Part shown: positions 22,606-34,698 of the stretch, in pieces
Numbering within the stretch: the first letter of the stretch is position 1
Layout: every line of letters begins with the position of its first letter
DNA from: Prionace glauca
Taxonomy: Eukaryota > Chordata > Chondrichthyes > Carcharhiniformes > Carcharhinidae
Length of the DNA: 64,000 nucleotides
Direction: 5' to 3'
NCBI GenBank assembly: GCA_037974335.1
Contig: CM075760.1
Location: 33,613,609 to 33,677,608, forward strand
Notes under the pieces: model-generated
Seen by the model: only the letters and a program-made list of their open reading frames with translations
Told to the model about the DNA's origin: nothing
Database searches by the model: none
Translations under genes and position numbers: made by a program

Positions 22606-23554
22606 TAAGATTATTTGATCTCAGCAAACCATTAATAATGATCTGATTGACTCTCCGATCGAAAGCAGATCTACTAGAATCAGCCGAGTGAGGTTTGCAA
22701 GTTTAGATCAGAGCTGGAAATTTCATATGTGGAACGTTCAAGAACAAACACAGAAAGAGGACAGTAATAGACTGCAAAGTACTAACGATTGAGATGTTGC
22801 AATGTAAAATCTGTGTGCTAATGAGTCAGATTTCACCGTTTACATTCACATTGAATAATGGAACTTTTCCCTCACTCTGCATTGAAAAGCGTTTGGAAAT
22901 ATTTCAGTTCAGTTTCGAACTGTCAGAAGCGAAAGTGATAATTATACTGGAGTGTTCAGGGAATGTTTGCATTGGCCGAACACATCATGGTTGAATCAGA
23001 AGCTGCCATTTTGCGGGAGAAATCTGTTTGTGATGAAAGTGGTCTGGTGTAAAAATTAAGTTAACAAAAGCAGCGTGGATAAAGTAAATTCTAAAACACG
23101 CTGTAAGCTGCTGGTCTGGTGGTTAGAGTTTGACTCTTTCCCTGCTGTTCGGATTACTGGTCTGAAATTGAAAATTTATTCCTCCCATCCAAACTCAGAA
23201 AACACATGTGAGTTGTTACCTGGATGAACATATAAAATATAATCGCGCCTCGTGACCTGTAGTGCAGACTCTGAGCAAATTCAACAGGAGGTTCTCTTGT
23301 CATTTCTGGCAGAAATTGGGAAGAGACGAGCTGAAGGACAGTTTAAATGATGCCGGCCCTTCACTGCATGTTACTGTGTGCAGCTCATTGTGTTTCTGAG
23401 GTGAGATGATTTCTGTTTGTTCCTCAGTTCAGACTTACCTGAATCAGTGAAGGAGCAGGCTCAATCCTCCTGATGGTCTTTCCAAGTTCCATTGCTTTTA
23501 ATGAATTTCAGTAACGTTATCATTAAATAATATTATTGTGAGAGCGTTTCACGT

Positions 23555-23636
23555 GGTAGCGTGGCCGAGCGGTCTAAGGCGCTGGATGAAGGCTCCAGTC
23601 TCTTCGAAGGCGTGGGTTCGCGTCCCACCGCTGCCA
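23555..23636 (+). tRNA. tRNA-Leu (anticodon AAG), probably decaying
   Basis: 82 nt with the long variable arm of tRNA-Leu, and very close to the vertebrate Leu-AAG sequence. Two normally invariant bases are changed: U33 in the anticodon loop is G (loop TGAAGGC), and the T-loop reads TTCGCGT, replacing A58. The acceptor and anticodon stems still pair. It may be transcribed but is unlikely to be a good tRNA. The flanking unit is duplicated around 34.4-35.95 kb. Confidence 0.8.
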
Positions 23637-23897
23637 AAATGGATTTGAGTTTTGGTCTCACAGCTCAGATTGAATGCAGGGATGTGTACGGTGTCATTTT
23701 CGTCAAGAACAACGAACAGAAACATTACCAACTGAACAATTTGCCGGGGTAAAGCAGTGGGTGCAAGTGGCCCCTTTTGAGATCACACACACAGTGAATT
23801 TCTGACTGCCGAGTTAAACACTCTGATGAAGGAGCAGCGCTCCAAATCATTACTCTCTTCGATATCTGGGAGACGGAAGCTTCCAACCTACCAGCCG

Positions 23898-23970
23898 GCC
23901 GAAATAGCTCAGTCGGGAGAGCGTTAGACTGAAGATCTAAAGGTCCCTGGTTCAATCCCGGGTTTCGGCA
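23898..23970 (+). tRNA. tRNA-Phe (anticodon GAA)
   Basis: 73 nt, GCCGAAATAGCTCAG start and loop CTGAAGA, with all four stems pairing by eye. The T-loop TTCAATC has A at 57, which is tolerated. It looks functional. Type 2 internal promoter boxes are intact. Confidence 0.93.
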
Positions 23971-24359
23971 GGATCCCATTGCTGGTTTTCTGTGCTATAT
24001 GCTAATTGCACCGCATTTTGTCTCGCACTGTCTTCAAACATCAAATCACACAAACTGCAACAGACCAAATACCCACCGCAATTTCCACCCTGCCAGATGT
24101 TGTTATATTTCCACATTGTTGGATTTCGCTTTTTAAAAAACTTCCTCTATTTCTAAACATTCCCAATGTTAATGAAAGGTGATGGAGGTGAAGGTTTATC
24201 TTTGTTTCCTTATGCACACATGCCATGTAATGTCCTGAGTTTTTCCAACCTCATCACATTTCAGTGCAGATGTCAGGTCCGCTTTTACATGGCAATGAAA
24301 ATACATTTAGTTGACCTGCTGTTTCAACAAAAACAATGTATATTTGCATTACCTCTTTC

Positions 24360-24656
24360 GATTCCTCCAGAAGGAGGCCATTGGACCCATCGAGTCCGCA
24401 CCCACAACAATCCCACCCACGCCCTATTCCCCGCAAACCCACATACTCATCCTTCTAATCCCTCTGACACTAGGACCAATTTAGCACGGCCAATCAAACT
24501 AAAACACGCATCTTTGAATCGGAAACTGGAACACCAGGAGGAAACCCCCGGAGGCACGGGAAGAACGTGCAAACTCTGCATAGGCGGTGACTCGAGGACC
24601 TGAGTCCCTGGCGCTGTGAGACATCAGTGCTAATCACTGTGCTACCGCGCTGTCCT
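24360..24656 (-). mobile_element. tRNA-derived SINE, antisense
   Basis: Nearly full copy from 'gaaggaggccattggaccca' to the tRNA-like head 'gctaatcactgtgctacc'. Moderately diverged. Confidence 0.8.
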
Positions 24657-25250
24657 TTCTACTGCATTCAATGTCACTGCAGTTCACTCCATTCAAAGTT
24701 TTAGTATCAATCTATGATACACCATCCTGTGGTGATTCTGCTGAATAACATTAAATTATCACCGATAATGGACCATCCAACATTGGACACCATTGATTTG
24801 AAACTTTGCTGCTTTTCTAGGTGAACTCCAGCTCTCCATTCCTCCCGCAATGTCACCGCTCAAACTGAGTCTTTCTCCTTCCCACATTATTAAACTCACA
24901 GTTACTGGTTTCTGAGTGAAAACTGCCTCCACTTCACTGGGGGTGGGAGACTTTACCAGTTCATTCAAGTAAACGTTTTCTTGTCATTGAATCAGAGATT
25001 TGGGCACAGATCTGCGAGATTTTTGTGTCGGTAGAAGCAATACATTTTCCCCCATTAACAGCCTGACTTTAACCCGTATCAGTATTTTGAGTCATCAGCA
25101 CTTTCTAGCCGATCGCTCTCTTATTTTCTTTTTGCTTCTTTACATGTGACTTTTCCAATTCAGGCGCAAGCAAGGGAATCTTCCCCACACTGATTCTGAC
25201 AGTTGTTGACCTGAAGGAACACAGGATTGTTGTACAGCAATAAATCTACA

Positions 25251-25322
25251 TTCTCTGAGCGGGAATCGAACCCGGGCTGTGGTAGTGAAAACGCCAAATC
25301 CTAACTACTAGACCACCAGGGA
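25251..25322 (-). pseudogene. tRNA-Glu (anticodon TTC), degenerate
   Basis: 72 nt in antisense with a TTC anticodon in loop TTTTCAC. Mismatches are present in the acceptor (3-70), anticodon (30-40) and T stems (49-65). It retains A and B box wording but probably cannot fold well. Confidence 0.7.
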
Positions 25323-25661
25323 AGTTGATACCAGGTCTTTAAAATGTTCATTTATCAATGACTCACCTGCTTTTTATTGTATTTCAGACTTTTTATTCAC
25401 CAAATACAAGTTTATCCTTCACATTTTATCCTTCACAAAGACCTTGTCTTTGTCAAACTGAGTATGTCATGTCTCTATTTAGATGCGAAAACACCACGCT
25501 GGTTAGTAATATGCTGTGTACACTCTCTCAGTAATGACTGAACAGGGCCCAGTCTGTATTCATATTAGTACAGGTGCTGTATCGATATCTGGTGCATTCG
25601 GCTCTGTCTCTGTATTACTGCACAAAACCCGTCCCTCATTTATATTACAACAGATCATATT

Positions 25662-25836
25662 AGTTGGATTGGCCATGCAAAATTGCCCGTTATTTTCCCG
25701 TTGAATATGTGGATTAGCCATGGTAAATGTGTGGGGCTAATGGGGATAGGGCAGTGCGGAGGACCTGGGTGGGATGCAGACTCGGTGGGCCAAGATAACC
25801 TTTCTTCTGAACTGTAGGAATTCTATGGTTCTATGT
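25662..25836 (+). mobile_element. SINE 3' half
   Basis: Starts 'ggattggccatgcaaaattg' and ends 'tctatggttctatg'. It is the usual SINE body and tail. The tRNA-like head is absent. Confidence 0.75.
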
Positions 25837-26499
25837 CTAAGAAATATCATAGACATTTGCGTGCTTATTTATTTTAAATAATCTACTTTCTAATAACCCA
25901 TTTTGGAGAAATGATCTCTTTTAGCAATTCCCCTTCAGTTTTCCCAGTGATAACTTTCATCCCATCTCTGCCTTCCATGAGTGCATGGAAACAACAAACA
26001 GTTCATGTGTTTCAACTGAAGAACATTTAATATGTAAGTATTTATTGACAACCATTCTGTTGTGTGTTCTTGCATACAAAATGATTTCAGCCTCACTATT
26101 TTGTTCCCGCTGTTGACTTATCTGTCTTTAGAGATCTGTTGGAAAACGGATAGGCTGACAATGTGTGACAGCAATACTCACAACGGTTTCAACTCTCTTC
26201 AGTTCAGCAACACACTGTTCATCAATGTTCTTTTTTTTGCCAAGGTGCATGAACCAAAATGTTTGCCTTCATTCGGATTTTTTAACATGCATAAAAAGGA
26301 CAATAACCATGTAATTTACAAGAAAAGATGAAGTCATCTTGTTTGTTCAGAGACTGTGATTCATGTCCCTCAGCACACAGTTTAATTGTTCCAATGGGGA
26401 CATTAGAAGATTTATAAATAGGAATTTTCACTGTCTGTGCAATATTGTTTAACTGGGAGTGATCTCTAGTACAGTCAGCGATCATTGAATTTCAGAGCC

Positions 26500-28060
26500 A
26501 TGTTCTGGATTATACCACTTGAGCTTCGTATTCTTTGGGTATTTTCCGATATCCAAAGGATTTACTACCCTGTCCTTGCCGTAGTTGGTGTCACTGGTAA
26601 GTCATATTTCTCTGTGTTCATTGTCCTTGTCTATGTTACCCAGTTTTTGATATTATTCTGCGTAACCGTCATGGTTTGTAGCTGTGAATGCACTGGAAAC
26701 ATTTCTCGTTGCCACACAGCTATCCTCACACTACGTGACATTCACTTTCAGTCTTTCCACTTTACGGTTGTCGTTGTGTAACATGATTTCCAGTATTATG
26801 TCTCACAGCCAATTCCAAATCAGCTGATTTAACATCTTCAACTGCACAGCCTTCAGCACAATCAAAGCAGAGTCATCCAGACCAGGAAAATTTGCTCCAA
26901 ACCTACTGGCACCATTGTGTCCCCCACATACAAATCTGAAGAAGGCAACAAATTGGAGATGTTATCAACTGGTGAATGTGGCTTCTTGCTACATCATTGC
27001 GGGGCTTTTCTGCTGTGAACTTTGTCTCGAGCAGAATAGGTGAATTCAGTCTGTTCCGGGGTGGATTTAATAAAAATGTTTCAGCTGTTCCCAAGGATCC
27101 TGAGAGATTGTTTCTCTTGTGCTCAGTCTAAAACACGAATAAATTGTGTTTCTCTTCCTTACAGTGAATGTATTGACGATTCTTATCCTGTCACGAGGGA
27201 AGTGTGGTCTTTCCAGAAGTATGATACGTTACCTCATTTCCATGTCAGCAGCGGATCTACTGGTCATTATCACCGATCTCATATTGAGGCAAATTCCCAT
27301 TAAGTTTGAATTTGTAATCATTTACCACATTAAAATATGTAATATCCATGCTGTGCTGCTTTATGCAGTCACTGATTGCTCTGTCTGGTTCACTGTCACA
27401 TTCACCTTTGATCGATTTGTGGCTATTACTTGTCAGAAGCTGAAAATAAAATACTGCACTGAGAAAACGGCAACAGTGGTTCTTGGAACTGTGAGTGTGC
27501 TATTCAGTGTAAAGAACATTTTCTGGTATTTCATGTATGGTGATAGATATGCGATTCAGAATATTCCCCATTTTTGTGATGTTGGCGTTGTTGCCCTCTC
27601 TTCTGAAGCATGGGGAGTGGTTGAAAATCTGCATTATATTTTAACACCGTTCATTCCTTTTTTGTTGATTCTGTTGCTGAATATTTTCACCATTAAACAC
27701 ATTCTAGGGTCTACCAAATTCCGCAGGAGACTTCAGAGTCACAAGTGTATGGATAGTTCAAAGGACCCAGAGACAGTGAAGAGAAGAAAATCCATTATCT
27801 TACTATTTGCTCTATCATTAAATTTTATCCGACTATGGTCAGTGTTACTTATCCACTCCTTTTGTCAACGATTATATAATTTAAACTTAATTCATTTTTA
27901 TATTCCTGCATTTGTGCGGGAATTGGGATTTATGCTCCAACTCCTGAGTTGCTGCACCAATACATACATTTACGCAGTGACCCAGACACAATTCAGAGAG
28001 GATCTAAAGAATGTGATCAGATCTCCATTTACTGCAATTGTGAAATTACTTACAGAATAA
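26500..28060 (+). CDS. GPR139-like rhodopsin-family GPCR, two exons
   Basis: Second receptor of the same family. Exon 1 is 26500-26596: ATG at 26500, MFWIIPLELRILWVFSDIQR, then IYYPVLAVVGVT, ending at a GTAAGT donor. Exon 2 is 27165-28060 after TCTTCCTTACAG. The phase-1 join gives GVTVNVLTILIL, completing TM1. Total about 330 residues. Seen: CGLSRSMIRYLISMSAADLL (TM2), TFDRFVAITCQ after TM3, TM5 LTPFIPFLLILLLN, KRRKSIILLFALSLN (TM6) and SCCTNTYIYAVTQTQFRED (TM7 with NTYIY for NPxxY). No stop interrupts it. The upstream TTG in the same frame at 26485 is not needed. Plasma-membrane receptor by family. The ligand is unknown. It lies inside the tRNA cluster and points away from the other receptor. 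Similar exon plan and junction phase indicate tandem duplication followed by inversion or divergence. Confidence 0.88.
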
Positions 28061-28589
28061 ACATATTTTTCGTTAGAACAGGGTGATTATCTCGTGTTCT
28101 GAACAAAACAATATCTCAGTGAATCATACACAGTGTAGACATATTTTGTGTCACCATTTCTGATTAAAACGTGTATTGAAATTGTAAAAACAAATTAAAA
28201 AAATGAATTGAGCCCAGAAAAAATCCGGATTCAAATCAGCTAATACTAATGAACCAGCCTGGACATCATGTTGACCTCCAGTTTTGTACCATTCTGTTAA
28301 CTTGAGCGAATGTTTGCATTTCACTTCAGCTGCAACACAACTCCCTCACTGAAATGAATCTCAAAACTCAACCCCCGTGAACTCTCTTCACAATTCCACC
28401 CCACCTCACCACATCCCCACCCTCCCACTCAGCTCGACCCTCAGCCCAAACAGTCCCGCGCCCTTTGCACAGTGTTCATTATTGGATTTAGCAATGGTGA
28501 ATTGAACAGATTGGACTAGAGATTCATGGATGAATGGATTATTCGGCAAAGGCGGTTGAAAATCTTCCCCAACAGGTGTAGACAAAGGT

Positions 28590-28687
28590 CATGGGTAGAG
28601 GAGGGCACTCATAATGTTGAAATGCAGCGTGAGCTCGTTGGGTCAAAGGGCCTGTTTCCCATGCTGTGTTTTTCTTTGTTCTTTGGT
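28590..28687 (+). mobile_element. SINE 3' end
   Basis: Ends with 'gggcctgtttcccatgctgt' and 'ctttgttctttgg'. Same family as 10170-10404. Confidence 0.65.
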
Positions 28688-29825
28688 CAAAATGTTAGCG
28701 CTAAACTTCCAAGGATTTAGGGTCGGTGCTAGACGGCAACTTGAGACAGAATGTTGGAGTGGCAGTGATTGCATTTAGTAAAACTCAATGGCAGTATTTG
28801 ACAATGCACTTGGTACAATTCAATTAAAAAACCTCAGCTGAATGCGCATTTAATTCCACTACCCTCGCGGATTTTGCAGCATGTGTGAGAGATCAAAGTT
28901 CGTTTGTGCCCCAAATGCACTGGAGTGTTGAAGTGAAATAAGCAAATACATATATTAAACATGCATAGAACAGAATATAAGCAAGGTTGGTCTTTGTTTG
29001 TGAAGGGTCTGAAAAGAAATAATTGTTAAAAAAATTCAGAGATAAATAGATTTATCTTCAGTTATGAATAAATTTTTTGAATGAATTCTGAACAAGTATT
29101 TAAAATGATAAAATAGAACGTAATGGAATGATTAGCCGAAAACAGACATCTTTATTAGCATGAATAACAAAGTAAGTATTCTATTCATAACCATTCCACG
29201 CCGTAAGTTACTGGAAAATATGTAAACGTTCAGTGAGGTCTCAGAACTGGTGGAGTCACCAACTCCCACCCACTTTGACACGGTGCTACTCCATTCTGGA
29301 ACAGGATTGATGATAAACTGTCAGCTAAACAGAACATTATACTCATCATGTAATCAATTTCTGGAGGTGAATGTATCTGAAAGCAAAGGAAAGGAATATC
29401 ATTTACTGCAGGTGATAGAATGACTGTGTGACTATATCTGTAGTGACAGTGACCTGGGATGAAGCAATGGAGACAGTAATGATGATCAATGAGATACAAA
29501 TCTCAGATATCACAGCAGAACTGTGAAAAACTCATGTTGTTCAGCAGATTTCCCACAAGAAGCGAGAGAAGAGGCAGAGGCTGCGAATGATCTTTGAGTA
29601 TGGTGAGCTGCAGTGAAATGTAGTGGAATAGAATGTATTATTATTCATTTTGACAGGAGGAAGCAGCAAGGGGAATGAAATTATAAATTGCCGGGATTGG
29701 GCCAATGGGTTTATTTTGTTTCTCCAGGTAGTTCAAACTGACACAATGATCGCTCCTGTTTTCCATCGGGAAGGAATTTCAGACCCTGCTAAATCTTGGG
29801 CTGATCGGCAGCAACAAAACCTACA
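28688..29825. other. no gene recognised
   Basis: AT-rich tRNA-cluster spacer. No repeat family or domain identified. Confidence 0.4.
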
Positions 29826-29897
29826 TTCCCTGACCGGGAATCGAACTCGGGCCGCGGTGGTGAGAGCGCTGAATCCTAACCACTAGACCACCAGGGA
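29826..29897 (-). tRNA. tRNA-Glu (anticodon CTC), imperfect
   Basis: 72 nt in antisense, loop CTCTCAC. The acceptor stem is intact, but there are two mismatches in the anticodon stem (28-42, 30-40) and one in the T stem (52-62). It may be a young pseudogene. The intact counterpart is at 36856. Confidence 0.7.
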
Positions 29898-30004
29898 AGA
29901 TACGAATAACAGCCTTAATCTGACCGGTACATTGCAGCGTTTTTCAAATTCTCCAGAACGGCTTGTCGAGGAACAAAAATTGTTTTGATAGAACAGGAAT
30001 GACT

Positions 30005-30480
30005 CCTTCAGCCAACAGCAAATTACTGCAGATGCTGGAACTTAAAAAACTTAAAATGCTGGAAAATCTCAACAGGCATGACGGCTTCTCTGGAGAGAGA
30101 ATGTGAGGCAATGGAATTGAGTCTAAACTGCCCTCTGAAACGGCCCAACAACATAGTTAGTTCAGTGGGAAATAGGGATGGACAACAAATGCTGACATTG
30201 AAATCTATATTGTGTTAGCAGCATTTTATGAAATAATTAATAATTTTCATTTTGTTTCATTTCATGTCAGACAGGGTGACATATTCGGGGCTCTTATTAT
30301 TTAAAACCTCAGCCCTTTAACCATTGAGACAGTTATGGTTCAGTCACAGAAAAGTGATCCACTGTGATCCAAAAGAAGGAATTTTAGTTGCTGCAAATCC
30401 CACCTCAAAACGGAAAATGCTGGAAGATTCATCTGTTTCAACAGTTTCTGTGGAGGGAAAGAGAGGGAATGATACAGGTT
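30005..30480 (+). repeat. two copies of an 'aatgctggaaaatctcaaca' interspersed repeat
   Basis: About 30005-30115 and 30385-30480 both contain the 'tactgcagatgctgga' / 'aaaatgctggaaaatctcaa' / 'ttctctggagaga' wording. A third copy lies in antisense near 58530-58635. It is a short interspersed repeat whose family I cannot name. Confidence 0.5.
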
Positions 30481-30880
30481 GCTGACCTTTGACCCTAACT
30501 GGAAGAAATTGATGCTTTAATGGTTTACAAACAAGTACAGAATCAAGGAAAATAGAGAGAGAGAGAGGAGGAAAAAACAAATAGTCTTTTTATCGGATGG
30601 AAGGCTGAAGTGATTGAATTACAATGGAGATGATTGTTTTTTCCACTGACACAATCTCGCAGATCTGGGTTTAAATCTCCTAATAAATGAGAACAAAATC
30701 TCTCGCTGAGTTCAGCGCTAAAATCACCGCTTTCCAGTGATCTGGAGGCAGTTTTCATTCACAACTGTGAGATGAACAAGGCAGAAAGGAGAGAGGGACT
30801 GAGTTTGAGCCGTGACATTTCAGGGGGATGGGAGATCTGGAATTCACCCAGGAATGAGGTAAAGTCTAAAAAAACATTAA

Positions 30881-30953
30881 CGCCCAACGTGGGGCTCGAA
30901 CCCACGACCCTGAGATTAAGAGTCTCATGCTCTACCGACTGAGCTAGCCGGGA
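30881..30953 (-). tRNA. tRNA-Lys (anticodon CTT)
   Basis: 73 nt in antisense. Loop CTCTTAA and the D, anticodon and T stems pair. Position 1 is T, giving a 1-72 mismatch. A run of seven T follows on the transcribed strand (complement of about 30867-30874), a good Pol III terminator. Flanks resemble those of the Lys gene at 57802. Confidence 0.88.
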
Positions 30954-31047
30954 ACATAGCCTCCAGTCCATTCCTTAACCTGAAATGCATAGAGAAAATA
31001 TGGCTTTTCCATTTGGTGTCTCAGTTTGTTCAGATTTCAGTTTACAA

Positions 31048-31370
31048 TGAATCATAAGAACATAAGAAATAGGAGCAGGAGTAGGCCATCTAGCCCCTTG
31101 AGCCTGCCCCGCCATTCAATAAGATCATGGCTGATCTGAAGTGGCTCAGTTCCACTTTCCCGCTTTCTCCCCATAACTCTTAAACCCCTTGCCTACCAAA
31201 ACCTATCTACCCGTGTCTTAAATATATTTAGCGAGGCAGCCTCCACCACTTCAACGGGCAGAGAATTCCAGAGATTCACCACCCTTTGAGTGAAGAAGTT
31301 CCTCCTCAACTCCGTTCTAAACTGCACCCCCCCCCCCTTATTTTGAGGCTGTGCCCTCTAGTCCGGCTGA
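31048..31370 (-). mobile_element. CR1 LINE group A, 3' fragment
   Basis: Antisense copy with tail 'ataagaacataagaaatagg'. It stops in a C-run ('gcaccccccccccctta') region and then fades at 'gtccggct'. It is slightly more diverged than the copy at 13927. Confidence 0.85.
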
Positions 31371-31991
31371 GGCAGAATCCCCAAAGTTTCTATCCATCCC
31401 TCTCAATCATCAATTAGATCATTCACATCTTTCAATTCTGAGCTTCACCTTTCCCAAGCATTCCAAACTCCTCTCACATCATTCACCTTCTTTTTGTTGG
31501 TTCGTAACAATTTAGCCAGGGGAGGGGGCGGGGGGAAAAAACCTTCTCAAGGTTTTCATGTCACACTGTTTCTCAGTTTCAGATGTTTCAATAAGATCAT
31601 CTCTGATTATTCTGAATTCCAGAGCAAACACACTCATCCCACTGAATCTCTCCTCTCAGGAGAAACGCAGAAATCAATCGCCCCACAGCGTCTGTGAAGG
31701 GAACAACATCTAAATCTTCCAGCTGGATGAACTGGCATCGGAGCTGGAGAAGTCAGAGATGTAACACTAACGATAAACTCTGAAGAACATACATGTCAGA
31801 TACACAACATAGATGTCAGATACACACAAAGCACACATGTCAAATCATGTCACATCCAAGTTGCATCTTTTAACTTTCTGCTCTCCACCTCAGACATTTC
31901 CACATTCATCAAAAATCCCCCACCTCAAACCCCATCCTGCTCCTCAATCCACCGATAATGTTACTCGTACCGCAAGGAGTTTGCAGCATTT

Positions 31992-32064
31992 GGCTCCATA
32001 GCTCAGTGGTTAGAGCACTGGTCTTGTAAACCAGGGGTCGCGAGTTCAATTCTCGCTGGAGGCT
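31992..32064 (+). tRNA. tRNA-Thr (anticodon TGT)
   Basis: 73 nt, loop CTTGTAA, with D, anticodon and T stems intact (T-loop TTCAATT). One acceptor mismatch (2-71, G-G). Otherwise it matches the vertebrate Thr-TGT form and is probably functional. Confidence 0.88.
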
Positions 32065-32339
32065 CCAGGCAAAGTTTAGCTCATATAAACTCCAGGAAAA
32101 AGGTAAGTCGTACTCAGAAGCGAAACAGAGTGTTCTTATGAGTGGAGGGGCAGATCAGGTGCCATTTTGGAAAGCAAAACGATATTCTTCTTTGGGAGAA
32201 GAAATCGAAAGAGCAGAACGTATTTGACGAGCTGATAAATATAAATGTTGATATTAAGAATAGAGTAGATGCCTTTGTACAAGGAATGTATAAAGTTAGC
32301 ATGTTGGTTCAGCAGATAATTGGAAGGGAAATTACATTT

Positions 32340-32945
32340 TGTTCTTATTGCCGGCAGACTGGAGTTTAAAAATAACGAGGTGTTTCTGCTGTTACACAGG
32401 GTTTTGTTGAAACCAGGTTGAATATTCTGCGCAGATGTGACAGTCACATTTAAAAATGTTTACGCTTTGCATTAGAAACGGTAAAGAGAAGGTTCGCCAG
32501 ATTGTTCCCTGGGGTCAGTGAGTTGTCCTGTGATGAAATTCTCTGGAGTTTAGAAGAATAAGCGGTGATCTATTTAAACTTACACAGTGCTGATTCGGTT
32601 TGATAGGATGGAGGCTGAGAGATTTTCTTTCTCTCTGCTGGTCGGGAATCTAACCCCCTGCTGCACAGATCACCGGCTGGTCATTTAGGGCTAAGATAAG
32701 GAGAAATTACTTCACTCAAAGGGCAAGAATCTTTGGTATTTTCTGTACCTGACAGTTATGTATGCCCCATAATCGAGCACATTTAAGGTTGGGATAAACA
32801 GGTTTCTGATCTCTTAGAGAATTCAGGGATCTGGGGAGCTGGTGGAAAAACTAAGTTGTATCCCAATATCAGCCATGATGGTATTGAATGGTGGAAATCT
32901 CGATGGACCGAGTGGTCTGCTCCTCCTCCTATGATTCCTGCTGGA
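32340..32945 (+). repeat. old CR1 LINE fragment
   Basis: Decayed plus-strand CR1: 'agtttaaaaataacgaggtg' (the SREVLLQL region), 'ctggagtttagaagaataag', 'acttcactcaaagggcaaga', and the 3' end 'tcagccatgatggtattgaa'. Confidence 0.7.
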
Positions 32946-33390
32946 ATAAAAACAGGAAGGACTGGAATTTCTCAGCAGGGCTTGAAACAAATGTGGAGTT
33001 AATTTTCCGAGTTCAATATGATTCTTTTCAAACGAGTAACTGAGTGTGAATTATAACAAGTAGCACAACATCGAGACTGCAAACACTTCCAGTATCACTA
33101 GTTTCTGTCTTTTTGAGCACACACTACTATCAGATATTTCAGATGGTGATTAACCATATTAGTCTGCACCTAGAAACCCATTAAATTCTGTTGGGGACTG
33201 AACGAAATGCGAATAAATGCTCGGTGTCAAAATCGAACTTTCCCCTCAGTGCACTTTATTTCTCAGAAAACATTTGAGGGTGAAATCAGAGCAGTGATAA
33301 CATGTCGTTAACATCGAGGGTCAGATAATGTTAAGCAACAAACTGAAATCAAACAATTTTCCCTTCCCCGACATGAGAAAGCTTAATCAA

Positions 33391-33463
33391 AGGTCCTGCC
33401 CGGATTTGATCCGGGGACCTTGCGCGTGTGAGGCGACTGTGATAACCGTTACACTACAGAAAT
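33391..33463 (-). pseudogene. tRNA-Val (anticodon CAC) pseudogene
   Basis: 73 nt in antisense. The anticodon loop CTCACAC is kept. There are two acceptor mismatches, two anticodon-stem mismatches, and T54 is lost (T-loop ATCAAAT). Its intact sister is at 36363. Confidence 0.8.
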
Positions 33464-33869
33464 AGCTGGAAACAGGGTAGAGGAAACCTGCCTGTCTGCA
33501 ATGTTCAACTGCGCTGTGTTGCTGCAGGTTCCGATGGTCAGACTGAGAGCCCATGTCACTGAATTCAGGAAGATAACCGTTACTTTCAAGCTGATTGTAC
33601 AACTTATCCCCAACATCAACATTTAAAAGCGTTCGTCCAGCAAATATCTAAGGGAGCAATGATTTCTGCCCATTCATTAACACATCATTTTCATCTTTCT
33701 TCCAATAATCATCCGCATTTTGTATCCTGTTGCTCCCCTTATTTCTTTGTTCTTCAAATCTGACATTTCCAATTCAGGGACTGAAGAGGAAATCTCCCTG
33801 ATACTGATTCCGCCAGAACTGTGCAGACCGGGAAGTAACACAGGATTGTTGCACAGCAATAAATCTACA

Positions 33870-33941
33870 TTCCCTGACCGGGAATCGAACCCGGGCCGCG
33901 GCGGTGAAAGCGCCGAATCCTAACCACTAGACCAACAGGGA
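33870..33941 (-). tRNA. tRNA-Glu (anticodon TTC)
   Basis: 72 nt in antisense with loop CTTTCAC. The body is that of the Glu-CTC genes of this cluster, with only the wobble base changed. One T-T mismatch at 7-66; otherwise all stems pair. Probably functional, giving the cluster both Glu anticodons. Confidence 0.88.
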
Positions 33942-34084
33942 AGCTGGTAAACGCTTTATAAAATATTAATTTATCCATGAACCACCTGCCTTTTGTTTTG
34001 TTTCTGTCTTTTTATTCACCAAATACAAGTTTCTCCGTCACATTGCCATGCTTATATCACACACAAGTGATATAAACTTGTGGC

Positions 34085-34122
34085 CACAGTGCAGAATCCA
34101 AACCACTGATCCAACAGGGAAG
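34085..34122 (-). pseudogene. tRNA-Glu 5'-half relic
   Basis: 'cagaatccaaaccactgatc' followed by 'caacagggaag' is the 5' half of a Glu tRNA in antisense. The 3' half is missing. Confidence 0.5.
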
Positions 34123-34593
34123 CTGACAGTGACTTTCCCAATCAGCGGATCATCCTCATTTTAGCCTTTCTCTTCCCTCTCTTCCGTCATCCAATAGGCA
34201 GGTTTCTCATTATAAAAACACACTCTGCTTATTTCCACACTTGACACCTGTCATCGAGCCCATGGTGGTGAAAACGATGGCGTTGCACCATTGGAACACC
34301 CGGGTTCCGCCATCACCAGCTCAGTGTTACCTTGTTACTCCGGGACCCGGCAGTCAGAATGTTCTCCCACCCCCAGTAAGTCCCCAGAGTTCAGAAGCTG
34401 TGACATCTTCTTCAGAGCCTTCAGTCTATACTCGATGGAGACGAATATCACGCGAAGGCCATCTCCACCCTCCGCTACTTCCCTTCAAAAAACAGAGCAA
34501 CAGGAAATTGAGAAACGACGAGTTTAAGGACAGTTTAAATGATGGTGTCCCTTCAGTGCAGCTCATTGTGTTTCTAAAGTGAGATGATTTTAA

Positions 34594-34698
34594 AGTGTCG
34601 TTTTCGTCATGTGATTCTTCTGTGAAATGTGCGCCTTTTCCTCCAGTTCACTTACAGTATTACTTGTATCTGTCTGTTTGAGCAGACACTACTATTAG
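34594..34698. repeat. 105-bp exact copy of 36000-36104
   Basis: Every base matches 36000-36104 by eye, in direct orientation. It lies exactly between the tRNA-Leu unit flank (ending 'gagatgattt' at 34590) and the first CR1 base. It is therefore part of the inserted segment, not of the original locus. Confidence 0.92.

Larger units (their letters stand above)
33060..33960. repeat. Val-Glu tRNA unit, copy 1 (decayed)
   Basis: Aligns along its length with 36060-36950, sharing 'ctgcacctagaaacccatta', 'gcgaataaatgctcggtgtc', the Val tRNA, 'ttcaactgcgctgtgttgct' and the Glu tRNA. The Val gene of this copy is decayed while that of copy 2 is intact. Confidence 0.85.

Noticed and set aside
24759-24968. 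69-codon minus-strand frame
   Set aside because: It looked compositionally protein-like, but no family, exon borders or second copy was found.
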